Origin: CAXTKD01 sp964244885 | GTDB taxonomy: Bacteria; Pseudomonadota; Alphaproteobacteria; Sphingomonadales; Sphingomonadaceae | DNA length: 64,000 bases | Reading direction: 5' to 3' | Assembly: GCA_964244885.1 (NCBI GenBank) | Contig: CAXTKD010000001.1 | Coordinates: forward strand, 310,001-374,000 | Shown here: piece after piece, positions 25,417 to 34,259 of the stretch | Layout of the letters: every line of letters begins with the position of its first letter | Numbering within the stretch: the first letter of the stretch is position 1 | Made by a program: the position numbers and the translations under genes | Notes under the pieces: generated by a model | What the model was told of the DNA's origin: nothing | Seen by the model: the letters and a program-made list of their open reading frames with translations, nothing else | Databases searched by the model: none

Positions 25417-27204
25417 GTGGCAGACGCCTACAAGATTATCGACCATGTCTACGATGCTGTCGTCGTCGGAGCGGGCGGCGCGGGCCTTCGCGCCACAATG
25501 GGCATCGCCGAGAGCGGCCTGAAGACCGCCTGCATCACCAAGGTCTTCCCGACGCGCAGCCACACCGTCGCCGCGCAGGGCGGCATTGCCGCCAGCCTCG
25601 GCAACATGGGCCCGGATCACTGGACCTGGCACATGTACGACACCGTCAAGGGTTCCGACTGGCTCGGCGACCAGGACGCGATCGAGTATCTCGTCCGCGA
25701 GGCGCCCGCCGCGGTCTACGAGCTGGAGCATGCCGGCGTTCCGTTCTCGCGCACCGAGGAGGGCAAGATCTACCAGCGCGCCTTCGGCGGCATGACCCAG
25801 AACATGGGCAACGGCCCGCCCGCGCAGCGCACCTGCGCCGCCGCCGACCGCACCGGCCACGCGATGCTCCACGCGCTCTACCAGCAGAGCCTCAAATACT
25901 CGTCCGACTTCTTCATCGAATATTTCGCGCTCGACCTCATCATGGTCGACGGCGAGTGCCGCGGCGTGATCGCCATGTGCATGGAGGACGGCAGCATCCA
26001 CCGCTTCCGCTCCAAGGCGACGGTGCTGGCGACCGGCGGCTACGGCCGCTGCTATTTCTCCGCGACCTCGGCGCACACCTGCACCGGCGACGGCGGCGGC
26101 ATGGCGCTGCGCGCCGGCTTGCCGCTTCAGGACATGGAGTTCGTTCAGTTCCACCCGACCGGCATCTACGGCGCGGGCGTGCTGATCACCGAGGGCGCGC
26201 GCGGCGAGGGCGGCTACCTCACCAACTCCGAAGGCGAGCGCTTCATGGAGCGCTATGCCCCCTCGGCGAAGGATCTCGCGTCGCGCGACGTCGTCAGCCG
26301 CTCGATGGCGATGGAAATCCGCGAGGGGCGGGGCGTCGGCCCGAACAAGGACCACATCTACCTCAACCTCAACCACATCGACCCCAAGGTGCTGCACGAG
26401 CGCCTGCCCGGCATCTCGGAGACCGCCAAGATCTTCGCCGGCGTCGATGTCACGCGCGAGCCGATCCCGACCGCGCCGACTGTCCACTACAACATGGGCG
26501 GCATCCCGACGAACTATCACGGCGAGGTCGTCACCCTGAAGAATGGCGAGCCCGACACCGTCGTCCCCGGCCTGTTCGCGATCGGTGAAGCGGCCTGCGT
26601 CTCGGTCCACGGCGCCAACCGCCTGGGCTCCAACAGCCTGATCGACCTCGTCGTCTTCGGCCGCGCCACCGGCCACCGCATCAGCGACATCCTGAAGCCG
26701 GGCGAGAAGCACGCCGACATCTCCAAGCCCAACGACGACGCCGCGCTGACGCGCTTCGACCGCTTCCGCAACGCCTCGGGCAGCCGCACGACTGCCCAGA
26801 TCCGGCTCGAGATGCAGCGCACGATGCAGGCCGACTGCGCGGTCTTCCGCTCAAGCGCCTCGCTCGCCGAGGGCAAGGACAAGATCGACGCGGTCTACGC
26901 CCAGATGTCCGACATCGCGATCAGCGACCGCAGCCTCGCCTTCAACACCGACCTGATCGAGACGCTGGAGCTCGACAACATGATCGGCCAGGCCGTCGTC
27001 ACCATGCACTGCGCCGAGAACCGCCACGAAAGCCGCGGCGCCCATATGCACGAGGACTTCCCCGACCGTCACGACGACGAGTGGATGAAGCACACCATCG
27101 CCTGGTTCGACGAAGGCAAGGTCAGCATCGATTACCGCCCCGTCCACGAGTACACGCTCACCGACGAGATCGAGTACATCAAGCCGAAGGCGCGGGTTTA
27201 TTGA
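25417..27204 (+). CDS. sdhA: Succinate dehydrogenase flavoprotein subunit
   Basis: A 595-aa catalytic subunit that oxidises succinate to fumarate. VVVGAGGAGLRATMG binds FAD; H49 in RSHTVAAQGG is the residue that carries covalent FAD in this family. Substrate-site elements are the FHPTGIYGAG region and the SRSMAMEI arginine helix. The start is GTG at 25417. In this genome sdhB does not follow directly: 1.7 kb with genes on the opposite strand intervene. Confidence 0.97.
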   Translation: MADAYKIIDHVYDAVVVGAGGAGLRATMGIAESGLKTACITKVFPTRSHTVAAQGGIAASLGNMGPDHWTWHMYDTVKGSDWLGDQDAIEYLVREAPAAVYELEHAGVPFSRTEEGKIYQRAFGGMTQNMGNGPPAQRTCAAADRTGHAMLHALYQQSLKYSSDFFIEYFALDLIMVDGECRGVIAMCMEDGSIHRFRSKATVLATGGYGRCYFSATSAHTCTGDGGGMALRAGLPLQDMEFVQFHPTGIYGAGVLITEGARGEGGYLTNSEGERFMERYAPSAKDLASRDVVSRSMAMEIREGRGVGPNKDHIYLNLNHIDPKVLHERLPGISETAKIFAGVDVTREPIPTAPTVHYNMGGIPTNYHGEVVTLKNGEPDTVVPGLFAIGEAACVSVHGANRLGSNSLIDLVVFGRATGHRISDILKPGEKHADISKPNDDAALTRFDRFRNASGSRTTAQIRLEMQRTMQADCAVFRSSASLAEGKDKIDAVYAQMSDIAISDRSLAFNTDLIETLELDNMIGQAVVTMHCAENRHESRGAHMHEDFPDRHDDEWMKHTIAWFDEGKVSIDYRPVHEYTLTDEIEYIKPKARVY

Positions 27205-27214
27205 GCCTCGTTGC

Positions 27215-27493
27215 TCACGGATATTTTCGCCGCGTATGGAGCACGGTTAGAATATCGAGCTCTTCTGCCGAAGCGATTTGTTAGACGATTAAATAGGGTA
27301 GGCCGGTCACAGAGAACTCGCGTGTGTCCGCCACCTGACCGTCGCGTCCAAGCATCGGAAACTGACCGAGCACCATTGCGGTTTGGCGAATGCGCGAAAG
27401 CACACGATCTGCGGCGCGCTCGTCGTGCTCCGCGATCCAGCTTCGTATCGACAGAAGATCATCCCGCGCTTGCGGAGTGAACCTAGTCTTCAA
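27215..27493 (-). pseudogene. ParE/RelE-type toxin interrupted by one stop codon
   Basis: Frame on the minus strand from TTG (complement of 27491-27493). It reads a ParE-like toxin (FTPQARDDLLSIRSWIAEH...GRDGQVADTREFSV) up to PYLIV, then TAA (27281-27283), then continues in the same frame for 21 codons (QIASAEELDILTVLHTRRKYP) to a second stop at 27215-27217. The continuation is the normal ParE C-terminus (VLH-x-R-x-x-P). Family members have a tyrosine-like residue at the TAA position, so one base change restores a 92-aa protein. It is probably inactive, or makes a 70-aa truncated product. It overlaps the antitoxin gene by 11 bp. Confidence 0.8.
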
Positions 27494-27656
27494 GGCCGAC
27501 TTCGCGCCAGACTTTTTCAGCGGGGATCATAGCATCCCGATCGAGCGCCTGCGCCTTGGCGCGCTCAATCTTTGAGCGCTTCCAAAGTGCATAGCCCTGG
27601 TCTGCAGCCGCCTCATCGACGGCGACCCTTTCGGAAGGGAGACTGCTAGACGTCAT
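27483..27656 (-). CDS. Antitoxin of a ParE-type toxin-antitoxin pair
   Basis: A 57-aa protein, ATG complementing 27654-27656, stop at 27483-27485. The segment YALWKRSKIERAKAQALDRD followed by AMIPAEKVWREVGLED matches the short stability-determinant antitoxins that pair with ParE/RelE toxins. It overlaps the toxin start by 11 bp, the usual arrangement. Base composition is clearly lower in G+C than the flanking sdh genes, indicating horizontal acquisition. The antitoxin frame is intact although the toxin is broken. Confidence 0.8.
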   Translation of the reverse strand: MTSSSLPSERVAVDEAAADQGYALWKRSKIERAKAQALDRDAMIPAEKVWREVGLED

Positions 27657-27675
27657 CGAGCAATTCTAGCACCGC

Positions 27676-28824
27676 TTAGCGCCAGCGCAAATTCTCGCGG
27701 GTCAAGTCGCTGATCGACTTCCCGCCCATCAGCTTCATCCCGCGCTCGATCTCCGCGCGGAGGCCGCCGATGGCCCGCTCGACGCCCGGCTGCCCGGCCG
27801 CCGCCAGCGCGTAGAGGTACAGCCGCCCACCCGACACCGCCTTGGCGCCGACGCTCAGCGCCTTCAGCACGTGCGTGCCGCGCCGCACACCGCCGTCGCA
27901 GATGACGTCGAGCTTGTCGCCGACCGCATCGACGATCTCTGCGAGCTGGTCGAAGGGCGCGCGGCTGCCGTCGAGTTGCCGGCCGCCGTGGTTGGAGACC
28001 ATGATCGCGGTCGCGCCGATATCCACCGCGCGGCGCGCGTCGCCGACCGACATGATGCCCTTCAGGCAGAACTCGCCGCCCCAGTCGTTGCGGATCGCCT
28101 CGGCGCGCTTCCAGTCAAGCGACTGGTCCAGCAGCGAGGTGAAATAGCCAGCGACCGACGTTGGGATGTCCCATCCGGCGGCGATATGATCGCTGAGGTT
28201 GGGCAGCGCGAATTTCTCGCGCGCGAAATAGTTGAGCGCCCACGCCGGGTGCGCGGCGAAGCTCGCCATCGACTTCAGCGTCAGCCGTGGCGGCGAGGTG
28301 AAGCCGGTGCGCAGGCAGCGCTCGCGATTGCCGCCGACGATGGTGTCGACGGTGAGCGCGATCGCATCGAACTTCGCGGCCTTGGCGGCGTCGATCATCG
28401 CGCGGTTCAGGCCGTCGTCCTTGTGGACGTAAAGCTGGAACAGCTTGGGGCTGGCGATCGTCCGCCCGATCTCCTCGATGCTGACCGTGGCGAGCGAGGA
28501 GATGCCGAAGAACGTCCCGAACTTTTCCGCCACCCGCCCCACCGCGCGCTCGCCCTGCCAGTGGAACAACCGCTGCAGCGCGGTCGGCGACAGCATCAGC
28601 GGCATCGCGATCTCGCGACCCATCACCGTCGTGCGCATGTCGATCGTCTCGACGCCGGCGAGCACGTTGGGCACCAGGTCGCAGTCGTCGAAGGCGGCGG
28701 TGTTGCGGTCCCTGGTGATCTCGTCGTCGGCGCCGCCGTCGATATAGTGGAAGATCGGGCCCGGCAGCCGGCGCTTCGCCAGCGTCCGGAAGTCCTCGAC
28801 GTTGTGGCAGTCGCTGAGTTTCAT
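27676..28824 (-). CDS. FMN-dependent L-lactate dehydrogenase family protein
   Basis: A 382-aa alpha-hydroxy-acid oxidising flavoprotein. RRLPGPIFHYIDGGADDE at the N-terminus, MPLMLSPTALQRLFHWQGE, the catalytic histidine in SNHGGRQLDGS and the phosphate-binding DGGVRRGTHVLKAL are all present. The respiratory L-lactate dehydrogenase (LldD) is the best guess, but mandelate or glycolate oxidation cannot be excluded. It lies on the opposite strand between sdhA and sdhB and ends 20 bp from the antitoxin start. Confidence 0.87.
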   Translation of the reverse strand: MKLSDCHNVEDFRTLAKRRLPGPIFHYIDGGADDEITRDRNTAAFDDCDLVPNVLAGVETIDMRTTVMGREIAMPLMLSPTALQRLFHWQGERAVGRVAEKFGTFFGISSLATVSIEEIGRTIASPKLFQLYVHKDDGLNRAMIDAAKAAKFDAIALTVDTIVGGNRERCLRTGFTSPPRLTLKSMASFAAHPAWALNYFAREKFALPNLSDHIAAGWDIPTSVAGYFTSLLDQSLDWKRAEAIRNDWGGEFCLKGIMSVGDARRAVDIGATAIMVSNHGGRQLDGSRAPFDQLAEIVDAVGDKLDVICDGGVRRGTHVLKALSVGAKAVSGGRLYLYALAAAGQPGVERAIGGLRAEIERGMKLMGGKSISDLTRENLRWR

Positions 28825-28914
28825 GCACGCACTCTAGCGCGGTTTGGGGTTGCGCGCGCAAGGGCGAACGCCTAGCCGCTCATACCGAAGCGGTTGCACA
28901 TTCGAAGGGCAAAG

Positions 28915-29700
28915 ATGGCCGAGTTCGCGCTCCCCAAGAACAGCAAGATCAGCGGCAAGGGAAAGCGCTATGCAGCGCCCGCCGGCGCCAAGAACGTTAG
29001 GGCGTTCAAGGTCTATCGCTGGAATCCCGACGACGGCGAGAATCCGCGCTACGACACCTATGAGCTCGACCTCGACAGCTGCGGCCCGATGGTCCTCGAC
29101 GCGCTGATCAAGATCAAGTCGGAGCAGGATTCGACGCTGACCTTCCGCCGCTCCTGCCGCGAGGGCATCTGCGGCTCGTGCTCGATGAACATCGACGGCA
29201 CCAACACGCTCGCCTGCACTCAGGCGATCGAGGACGTGAAGGGCGAGGTGAAGATCACCCCGCTGCCGCATATGGAGGTCATCAAGGACCTCGTCCCCGA
29301 CTTCACCAACTTCTATGCGCAATATGCCTCGATCAAGCCGTGGCTGCAGACCGTGACGCCCGAGCCCGCGATGGCCGAGCGCCTGCAGAGCCCGGAGGAC
29401 CGCTCGAAGCTTGATGGCCTTTACGAATGCATCCTCTGCGCCTGCTGCTCGACTGCCTGCCCGAGCTACTGGTGGAACTCTGACAAGTTCCTGGGCCCCG
29501 CGATCCTGCTCCAGGCCTACCGCTGGCTCGCCGACAGCCGCGACGAGATGACCGGCGAGCGCCTCGACGCGCTGGAGGACCCGTTCCGCCTCTACCGCTG
29601 TCACACGATCATGAACTGCGCCAACGTCTGCCCCAAGGGCCTGAACCCTGCCAAGGCGATCGCCGAGGTCAAGAAGATGATGGTCGAGCGGACGCTGTAG
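28915..29700 (+). CDS. sdhB: Succinate dehydrogenase iron-sulfur subunit
   Basis: A 261-aa electron-transfer subunit of complex II. The 2Fe-2S ligands are C81, C86, C89 and C101 (RSCREGICGSCSMNIDG...LAC); the later CILCACCSTACP and CHTIMNCANVCPKG hold the 4Fe-4S and 3Fe-4S ligands. ATG 28915 follows a GAAGGG ribosome site; the upstream TTG (28894) is less likely. Being separated from sdhCDA by two minus-strand units, it needs its own promoter in 28825-28914, where I see no clear consensus. Confidence 0.95.
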   Translation: MAEFALPKNSKISGKGKRYAAPAGAKNVRAFKVYRWNPDDGENPRYDTYELDLDSCGPMVLDALIKIKSEQDSTLTFRRSCREGICGSCSMNIDGTNTLACTQAIEDVKGEVKITPLPHMEVIKDLVPDFTNFYAQYASIKPWLQTVTPEPAMAERLQSPEDRSKLDGLYECILCACCSTACPSYWWNSDKFLGPAILLQAYRWLADSRDEMTGERLDALEDPFRLYRCHTIMNCANVCPKGLNPAKAIAEVKKMMVERTL

Positions 29701-29720
29701 GCGGAATGCGCTCCATAAAT

Positions 29721-29792
29721 CCCGTCATCCCGGTGAAAGCCGGGACCCAGCGGGAGGATCGTCTGGGTCCCGGCTTTCGCCGGGATGACGGG
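29721..29792. repeat. Family C palindromic repeat, copy C2
   Basis: Arms cccgtcatcccggtgaaagc (from 29721) and its near-complement ending gccgggatgacggg (to 29792), about 30 bp each with a short centre. It lies between sdhB and murI and could act as a terminator for sdhB. Confidence 0.9.
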
Positions 29793-29797
29793 GCGTA

Positions 29798-30592
29798 ATG
29801 AGCATCCGTCCCATCCTGATGTTCGACTCCGGCGTCGGCGGGCTGTCCGTCCTCGCCGAGACGCGGAAGCTCTTGCCCCATGCGCCCGTGGTCTATGTCG
29901 CGGACAACGGCGGCTTTCCATACGGCACGAAAACCGAGTTGGAGGTGGCGACGCGGGTGTGCGCCGTCCTCGGACGCCTCACCGAGCGCTGCCAGCCGCG
30001 GCTGGCGGTGATCGCCTGCAACACCGCCAGCACGATCGCGCTGGCGCATGTCCGCGCGGTGCTCGAGGTGCCGGTCGTCGGCACCGTGCCGGCGGTGAAG
30101 CCCGCCGCGCTCGCGACGCGAAGCGGCGTCATCGGCATCCTCGGCACGACGGCGACGGTCCGCCAGCCCTATGTCGACCGCCTGATCGCCGAGTTCGCGC
30201 CCGCGATGACCGTGCTTCGCCACGGCTCGGCCCCGCTGGTCGAGGCGGCCGAGGCGAAGTTGCGCGGCCGGCCCGTCGATCCGGCGCTCTGCGCGACCGA
30301 GATGGCGGCGCTGCTCGGCCAGCCGGGCGGCGACCGCCTCGACGCGGTGGTGCTGGCCTGCACGCACTTCCCGCTGCTCCGCGCCGAGCTTGCCGCCGCG
30401 TCGCCCCACCCGCTGGCGCTGATTGACAGCGGACAGGGCATCGCCCGCCGCATCGCGCACCTGCTCGCCGGCGAAACCTGGCCCGACGCTCCGCCGCCGT
30501 CGCGCGCCGTCTTCACCGCGCGTCATGCGGACGTTGACGCGCTGCGCCCGGCGCTTCACGACTATGGCCTGACCGAGCTCGACTATCTGTGA
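29798..30592 (+). CDS. murI: Glutamate racemase
   Basis: A 264-aa cofactor-independent racemase supplying D-glutamate for peptidoglycan. Motifs are MFDSGVGGLSVL, PYGTK, the first catalytic cysteine in VIACNTAS and the second in VLACTHFPLLR. ATG 29798 lies 5 bp after repeat C2, so its promoter must be within or upstream of the repeat or it reads through from sdhB. Confidence 0.95.
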   Translation: MSIRPILMFDSGVGGLSVLAETRKLLPHAPVVYVADNGGFPYGTKTELEVATRVCAVLGRLTERCQPRLAVIACNTASTIALAHVRAVLEVPVVGTVPAVKPAALATRSGVIGILGTTATVRQPYVDRLIAEFAPAMTVLRHGSAPLVEAAEAKLRGRPVDPALCATEMAALLGQPGGDRLDAVVLACTHFPLLRAELAAASPHPLALIDSGQGIARRIAHLLAGETWPDAPPPSRAVFTARHADVDALRPALHDYGLTELDYL

Positions 30593-30599
30593 GGCCCTT

Positions 30600-31049
30600 T
30601 TGCCCCTGACCGACGCCGAACTGATCGAGCGATTCAATCGCCACACCTCGCCGACCGGCGTGCTGCTCGGCTTTCGAATGGTCGAGTGCGACAGCGCTGC
30701 CGGCCGGATCCGCGTCGCCTATGAGGCGAAGCCGGAGTTCTGCAATCCAATGGGAAATGTGCAGGGCGGCTTCGTCGCGGCGATGCTCGACGACGCGGCG
30801 GCGGTGGCGGCGGTGGTCAAGTCGGGCCGCCGGATCATCGTGCCGACGCTCGAGTTCAAGGTCACCTTCCTCGCGCCCGCCAAGGTCGGCGCGCTGTTCG
30901 CCGAGGGGCGCTGCCTGAAGCTCGGCAGCCGTGTCGCTTTCCTCGAAGGCGAGCTGTTCGACCCCGACGGCAAGCTGCTGGCGCGGATGAGCGCCACTGC
31001 CATGCCCGTTCCGATGGCCGAGACCGCAACGAGAGTGGAGCGCGCATGA
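30600..31049 (+). CDS. Hotdog-fold thioesterase (4HBT/PaaI type)
   Basis: A 149-aa hotdog protein. FCNPMGNVQGGFVAAMLDDA is the active-site helix, with Gln-Gly-Gly in place of the His-Gly-Gly seen in the paralogue at 11908; IVPTLEFKVTFLAPAKVG is the central strand. It probably hydrolyses an acyl-CoA. The start is TTG at 30600, 8 bp after murI; its end overlaps the next acyl-CoA gene by 4 bp, which supports a linked role in CoA-ester metabolism. Confidence 0.82.
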   Translation: MPLTDAELIERFNRHTSPTGVLLGFRMVECDSAAGRIRVAYEAKPEFCNPMGNVQGGFVAAMLDDAAAVAAVVKSGRRIIVPTLEFKVTFLAPAKVGALFAEGRCLKLGSRVAFLEGELFDPDGKLLARMSATAMPVPMAETATRVERA

Positions 31050-32149
31050 CCGACGAAGCCCCGACCGACGATGTCCTGTTCGAGCATCGCGGCCGTCTCG
31101 GCCTGATCACGCTCAACAGGCCCAAGGCGCTTAATGCGCTGACGCGGGCGATGTGCAACGCCATCCGCGCCCAGCTCGAACGCTGGGCGGACGACGAGGG
31201 CGTCGGCGTCGTCGCGATCGCCGGGGCCGGCGACCGCGCCTTCTGCGCCGGCGGCGACGTCGTCGGCGCTTACAACGCCGGCCGCACAGGCTCGGACGAG
31301 TGGGAAGGGTTCTTCCACGACGAATATCGCATGAACCATGCGATCGCGACCTACCCGAAGCCCTATGTCGCTCTGATCGACGGCATCGTCATGGGCGGCG
31401 GCGTCGGCGTGTCGATCCACGCGCCGTACCGGGTGGTCAGCGAGAAAGTGATGTTCGCGATGCCCGAGACCGGCATCGGCCTCATCCCTGATGTCGGCGG
31501 CACTTATGCGCTGCCGCGCCTGCCGGGACAGATCGGCACCTGGCTGGGGCTCACCGGCGCGCGGCTCGGCGCGGGCGACTGCCGCTACGCCGGGATCGCC
31601 ACGCACCATTGCCGCAGCGAGCGCATGCCGGTGCTGCTTGATCGGCTGGCCGACGGCGCGCTGGTCGACGAGACGCTCGCCGGCTTTGACAGCCATCCCG
31701 GCGACGCGCCGCTGGAGCAGTTGCGTGACGGTGTCGACTTCCACTTCGCCCACGATCACGTCGAGGCGATCCTCGCCTCGCTTGCCGGCGGAGACGACTG
31801 GGCGAAGGCCCAGGCCGATACGGTTCTCAGGATGTCGCCGACCGCTCTCAAGCTGACGCTGCGCGCTCTCCGAGCCGGCGCGCACCTCGATATCGCCGAT
31901 GCGCTGCGCCAGGAATATCGGATCGTCTGCGCTACCAAGGCGGGCCACGATTTCTACGAGGGCATACGCGCCCAGCTGATCGACAAGGACCGCAGCCCCA
32001 GGTGGCAGCCCGCGAGCCTCGCCGAAGTCGATGACGCGGCGCTCGACATCTATTTCCAGGAGCCGGCAGGAGGCGACATCTTGTTTCCGCTGCGGGCCGA
32101 AGTCGCGATGGCGATGATGCAGGCGATGCAGCCGCCCGCGACCTTATGA
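31046..32149 (+). CDS. 3-hydroxyisobutyryl-CoA hydrolase (enoyl-CoA hydratase family)
   Basis: A 367-aa crotonase-fold protein. It has the oxyanion-hole segments GAGDRAFCAGGDVVGAYNAG and DGIVMGGGVGVSIHAPYRVV, and the hydrolase-type loop MPETGIGLIPDVGGTYALPR. The length and the extended C-terminus (PALKLTL-like helix, then RSPRWQPASLAEVDD) match 3-hydroxyisobutyryl-CoA hydrolases of valine breakdown rather than simple hydratases. ATG 31046 overlaps the thioesterase stop. Confidence 0.87.
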   Translation: MTDEAPTDDVLFEHRGRLGLITLNRPKALNALTRAMCNAIRAQLERWADDEGVGVVAIAGAGDRAFCAGGDVVGAYNAGRTGSDEWEGFFHDEYRMNHAIATYPKPYVALIDGIVMGGGVGVSIHAPYRVVSEKVMFAMPETGIGLIPDVGGTYALPRLPGQIGTWLGLTGARLGAGDCRYAGIATHHCRSERMPVLLDRLADGALVDETLAGFDSHPGDAPLEQLRDGVDFHFAHDHVEAILASLAGGDDWAKAQADTVLRMSPTALKLTLRALRAGAHLDIADALRQEYRIVCATKAGHDFYEGIRAQLIDKDRSPRWQPASLAEVDDAALDIYFQEPAGGDILFPLRAEVAMAMMQAMQPPATL

Positions 32150-32213
32150 TGCTGGCGTTCGCCGCCTTTCGCGGTTAAATCGCGCAATCGAGTTCGGGGT
32201 GGGGCCCGCTTTC

Positions 32214-33428
32214 ATGGATTACGCCAGGGTTTTCGAAGACGCGATCGAGCGCCTCCACGCGGAGGGGCGGTATCGCGTGTTCATCGACATTCTCCGCAAC
32301 AAGGGAATGTACCCGAACGCGCGCTGTTTCGCTGGTCACAACGGCTCGCGGCCGATTACCGTCTGGTGCTCGAACGACTATCTCGCGATGGGCCAGCACC
32401 CGGCGGTGATCGCCGCGATGGAGGAAGCGCTGCATGATGTCGGCGCGGGCTCCGGCGGCACCCGCAACATCGGCGGCAACACGCATTACCACATCGACCT
32501 TGAGAGCGAGCTCGCCGACCTCCACGGCAAGGAGGGCGCGCTGCTGTTCACCAGCGGCTATGTGTCGAACGAGGCGACGCTGTCGACGCTCGCCAAGCTG
32601 CTTCCCGGCTGCGTGATGTTCTCGGACGAGCTCAATCACGCCTCGATGATCGCCGGCATCCGCAACTCGGGCGCCGAGAAGCAGGTGTTCCGGCACAACG
32701 ACCTCGCGCATCTCGAAGAGCTGCTCGCCACCGCCGATCCCGATGCGCCCAAGGTCATCGCGTTCGAGAGCGTCTATTCGATGGACGGCGATGTCGCTCC
32801 CATCGCCGCGATCTGCGACCTCGCTGAGAAATACAATGCGCTGACCTATTGCGACGAGGTCCACGCGGTCGGCATGTACGGCGCGCGCGGCGGCGGCATC
32901 TCGGAGCGCGACGGGGTCGCGCATCGCATCACGATCATCGAAGGCACGCTCGGCAAGGCGTTCGGCGTGATGGGCGGCTATATCGCGGCGTCGAAGACGA
33001 TCATCGATGTCGTCCGCAGCTACGCGCCGGGCTTCATCTTCACGACCTCGCTGTCGCCGGTGCTCGTCGCCGGCGTGCTGGCGAGCGTCCGCCACCTCAA
33101 GGCCTCAAGCATCGAGCGCCAGGCGCAGCAGGTTCGCGCCGCCAGCCTCAAGACGCTGCTCGCCGATGCGGGCCTGCCGGTGATGCCGTCGACCACGCAT
33201 ATCGTGCCGCTGCTCGTCGGCGATCCGGTGCGCGCCAAGAAGATTAGCGACATCCTGCTGCTGGAATATGGAATCTACGTCCAGCCGATCAACTACCCGA
33301 CCGTGCCGCGCGGCACCGAGCGGCTGCGCTTCACCCCCGGCCCGGCGCACGACGAAGCGATGCTCGTCGCGCTCCGGGACGCGCTGGTCGAGATCTGGAG
33401 CAGGCTGGAATTGCGGAAGGCGGCCTGA
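32214..33428 (+). CDS. hemA: 5-aminolevulinate synthase
   Basis: A 404-aa PLP enzyme that condenses glycine with succinyl-CoA to start haem synthesis by the C4 route used by alphaproteobacteria. PLP lysine is K248 in EGTLGKAFGVMGG; the glycine/succinyl-CoA site parts WCSNDYLAMG and GSGGTRNIGGN and the HxD motif region CDEVHAVG are clear. ATG 32214 matches the usual N-terminus; the in-frame GTG at 32199 adds only five residues. Confidence 0.96.
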   Translation: MDYARVFEDAIERLHAEGRYRVFIDILRNKGMYPNARCFAGHNGSRPITVWCSNDYLAMGQHPAVIAAMEEALHDVGAGSGGTRNIGGNTHYHIDLESELADLHGKEGALLFTSGYVSNEATLSTLAKLLPGCVMFSDELNHASMIAGIRNSGAEKQVFRHNDLAHLEELLATADPDAPKVIAFESVYSMDGDVAPIAAICDLAEKYNALTYCDEVHAVGMYGARGGGISERDGVAHRITIIEGTLGKAFGVMGGYIAASKTIIDVVRSYAPGFIFTTSLSPVLVAGVLASVRHLKASSIERQAQQVRAASLKTLLADAGLPVMPSTTHIVPLLVGDPVRAKKISDILLLEYGIYVQPINYPTVPRGTERLRFTPGPAHDEAMLVALRDALVEIWSRLELRKAA

Positions 33429-33485
33429 TTCTTCGCGTCAGAGTGTGCCTTGCCGCCGCCCTCGTGAAAACTAATTTGGATCAGG

Positions 33486-33512
33486 GGAACCATTCCGAAC
33501 GAGGCGGCGTTG
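33486..33512 (+). promoter_or_regulatory. EcfG-type general stress promoter
   Basis: GGAAC (33486-33490), exactly 17 bases, then CGTTG (33508-33512). This is a full match to the alphaproteobacterial EcfG consensus GGAAC-N16/17-CGTT. Transcription would begin at about 33519-33521, at the ATG of the following small ORF. Confidence 0.65.
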
Positions 33513-33521
33513 CGTTTTGGA

Positions 33522-33692
33522 ATGTCTCAATTCCCATCGGTCGACGCAGCCCGTGCCAACGACAAGCGTCGAGATCAGATCTGCGCCGTCCGCGCCATGT
33601 TGTGCGGCTCGTTCGACCCCATCGTCCGGGGCGACGATGCGATGGCGCGGCTCCTCGCGCAGCTTGAGGCGATCGAGCCCTCGCGCCGTTAA
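33522..33692 (+). CDS. Hypothetical 56-aa protein, possibly leaderless
   Basis: An ATG-started frame of 56 codons (begins MSQFPSVDAARANDKRRDQI, ends IEPSRR) with high G+C third positions, consistent with real coding. There is no ribosome site; a consensus EcfG promoter ends 9 bases before the ATG, so the mRNA may start at the start codon. No recognisable family. The rest of the 33429-33797 gap shows only the rpiB ribosome site. Confidence 0.4.
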   Translation: MSQFPSVDAARANDKRRDQICAVRAMLCGSFDPIVRGDDAMARLLAQLEAIEPSRR

Positions 33693-33797
33693 GCTCCCCC
33701 CGAAAAGTCTCTCGCACGACACGATTGGCGGTGGCGCCTTGGCGACCGCTCCACTAGATGTGGATCAATCTCGCATCACGCCAAGGAGACCGAACGG

Positions 33798-34259
33798 GTG
33801 GCCCGTCAGACGATCGCCATTGGAGCCGACCATGCCGGCTACCCGCTGAAAGTCAGCCTCGTCGAGGATCTGAAGGCGATGGGCTACGATGTGCTCGACA
33901 TGGGCACCAACAGCGAGGTGTCGGTCGACTATCCCGATTTCGGCTATGCGGTTTCGCAGGCGGTGGTCGACGAGCGCGTCGCGAGCGGCATCCTGATCTG
34001 CGGCACCGGCATCGGCATGTCGATCGCCGCCAACCGCCACCTCGGCATTCGCGCCGCGCTTTGCACCCACGGCGTCATGGCTCGGCTCGCCCGCGAGCAT
34101 AACAATGCCAATGTGCTGGTCCTCGGAGCGCGAGTGATCGGCACGGAGGTCGCCAAGGAGTGCCTGCGCCAGTTCCTCTCGGTCCCCTACGCCGGCGGCC
34201 GCCACGAGCAACGCGTTCACAAATTGTCCGAGCCCCATTTCGAGGAGATCGACGCATGA
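33798..34259 (+). CDS. rpiB: Ribose-5-phosphate isomerase B
   Basis: A 153-aa RpiB/LacAB-family isomerase linking ribose-5-phosphate and ribulose-5-phosphate. IAIGADHAGYPLK at the N-terminus, ILICGTGIGMSIAANR, and HNNANVLVLGARVIG are diagnostic. The start is GTG 33798, preceded by AAGGAGA at 33780-33786. Its stop overlaps glyA by 4 bp, an arrangement common in alphaproteobacteria. Confidence 0.95.
   Translation: MARQTIAIGADHAGYPLKVSLVEDLKAMGYDVLDMGTNSEVSVDYPDFGYAVSQAVVDERVASGILICGTGIGMSIAANRHLGIRAALCTHGVMARLAREHNNANVLVLGARVIGTEVAKECLRQFLSVPYAGGRHEQRVHKLSEPHFEEIDA

Noticed and set aside
33522..33692. Idea that the 56-aa ORF is the anti-sigma factor NepR
   Set aside because: Length and the EcfG promoter fit, but the NepR core pattern is not convincing and no phyR or ecfG gene is adjacent.
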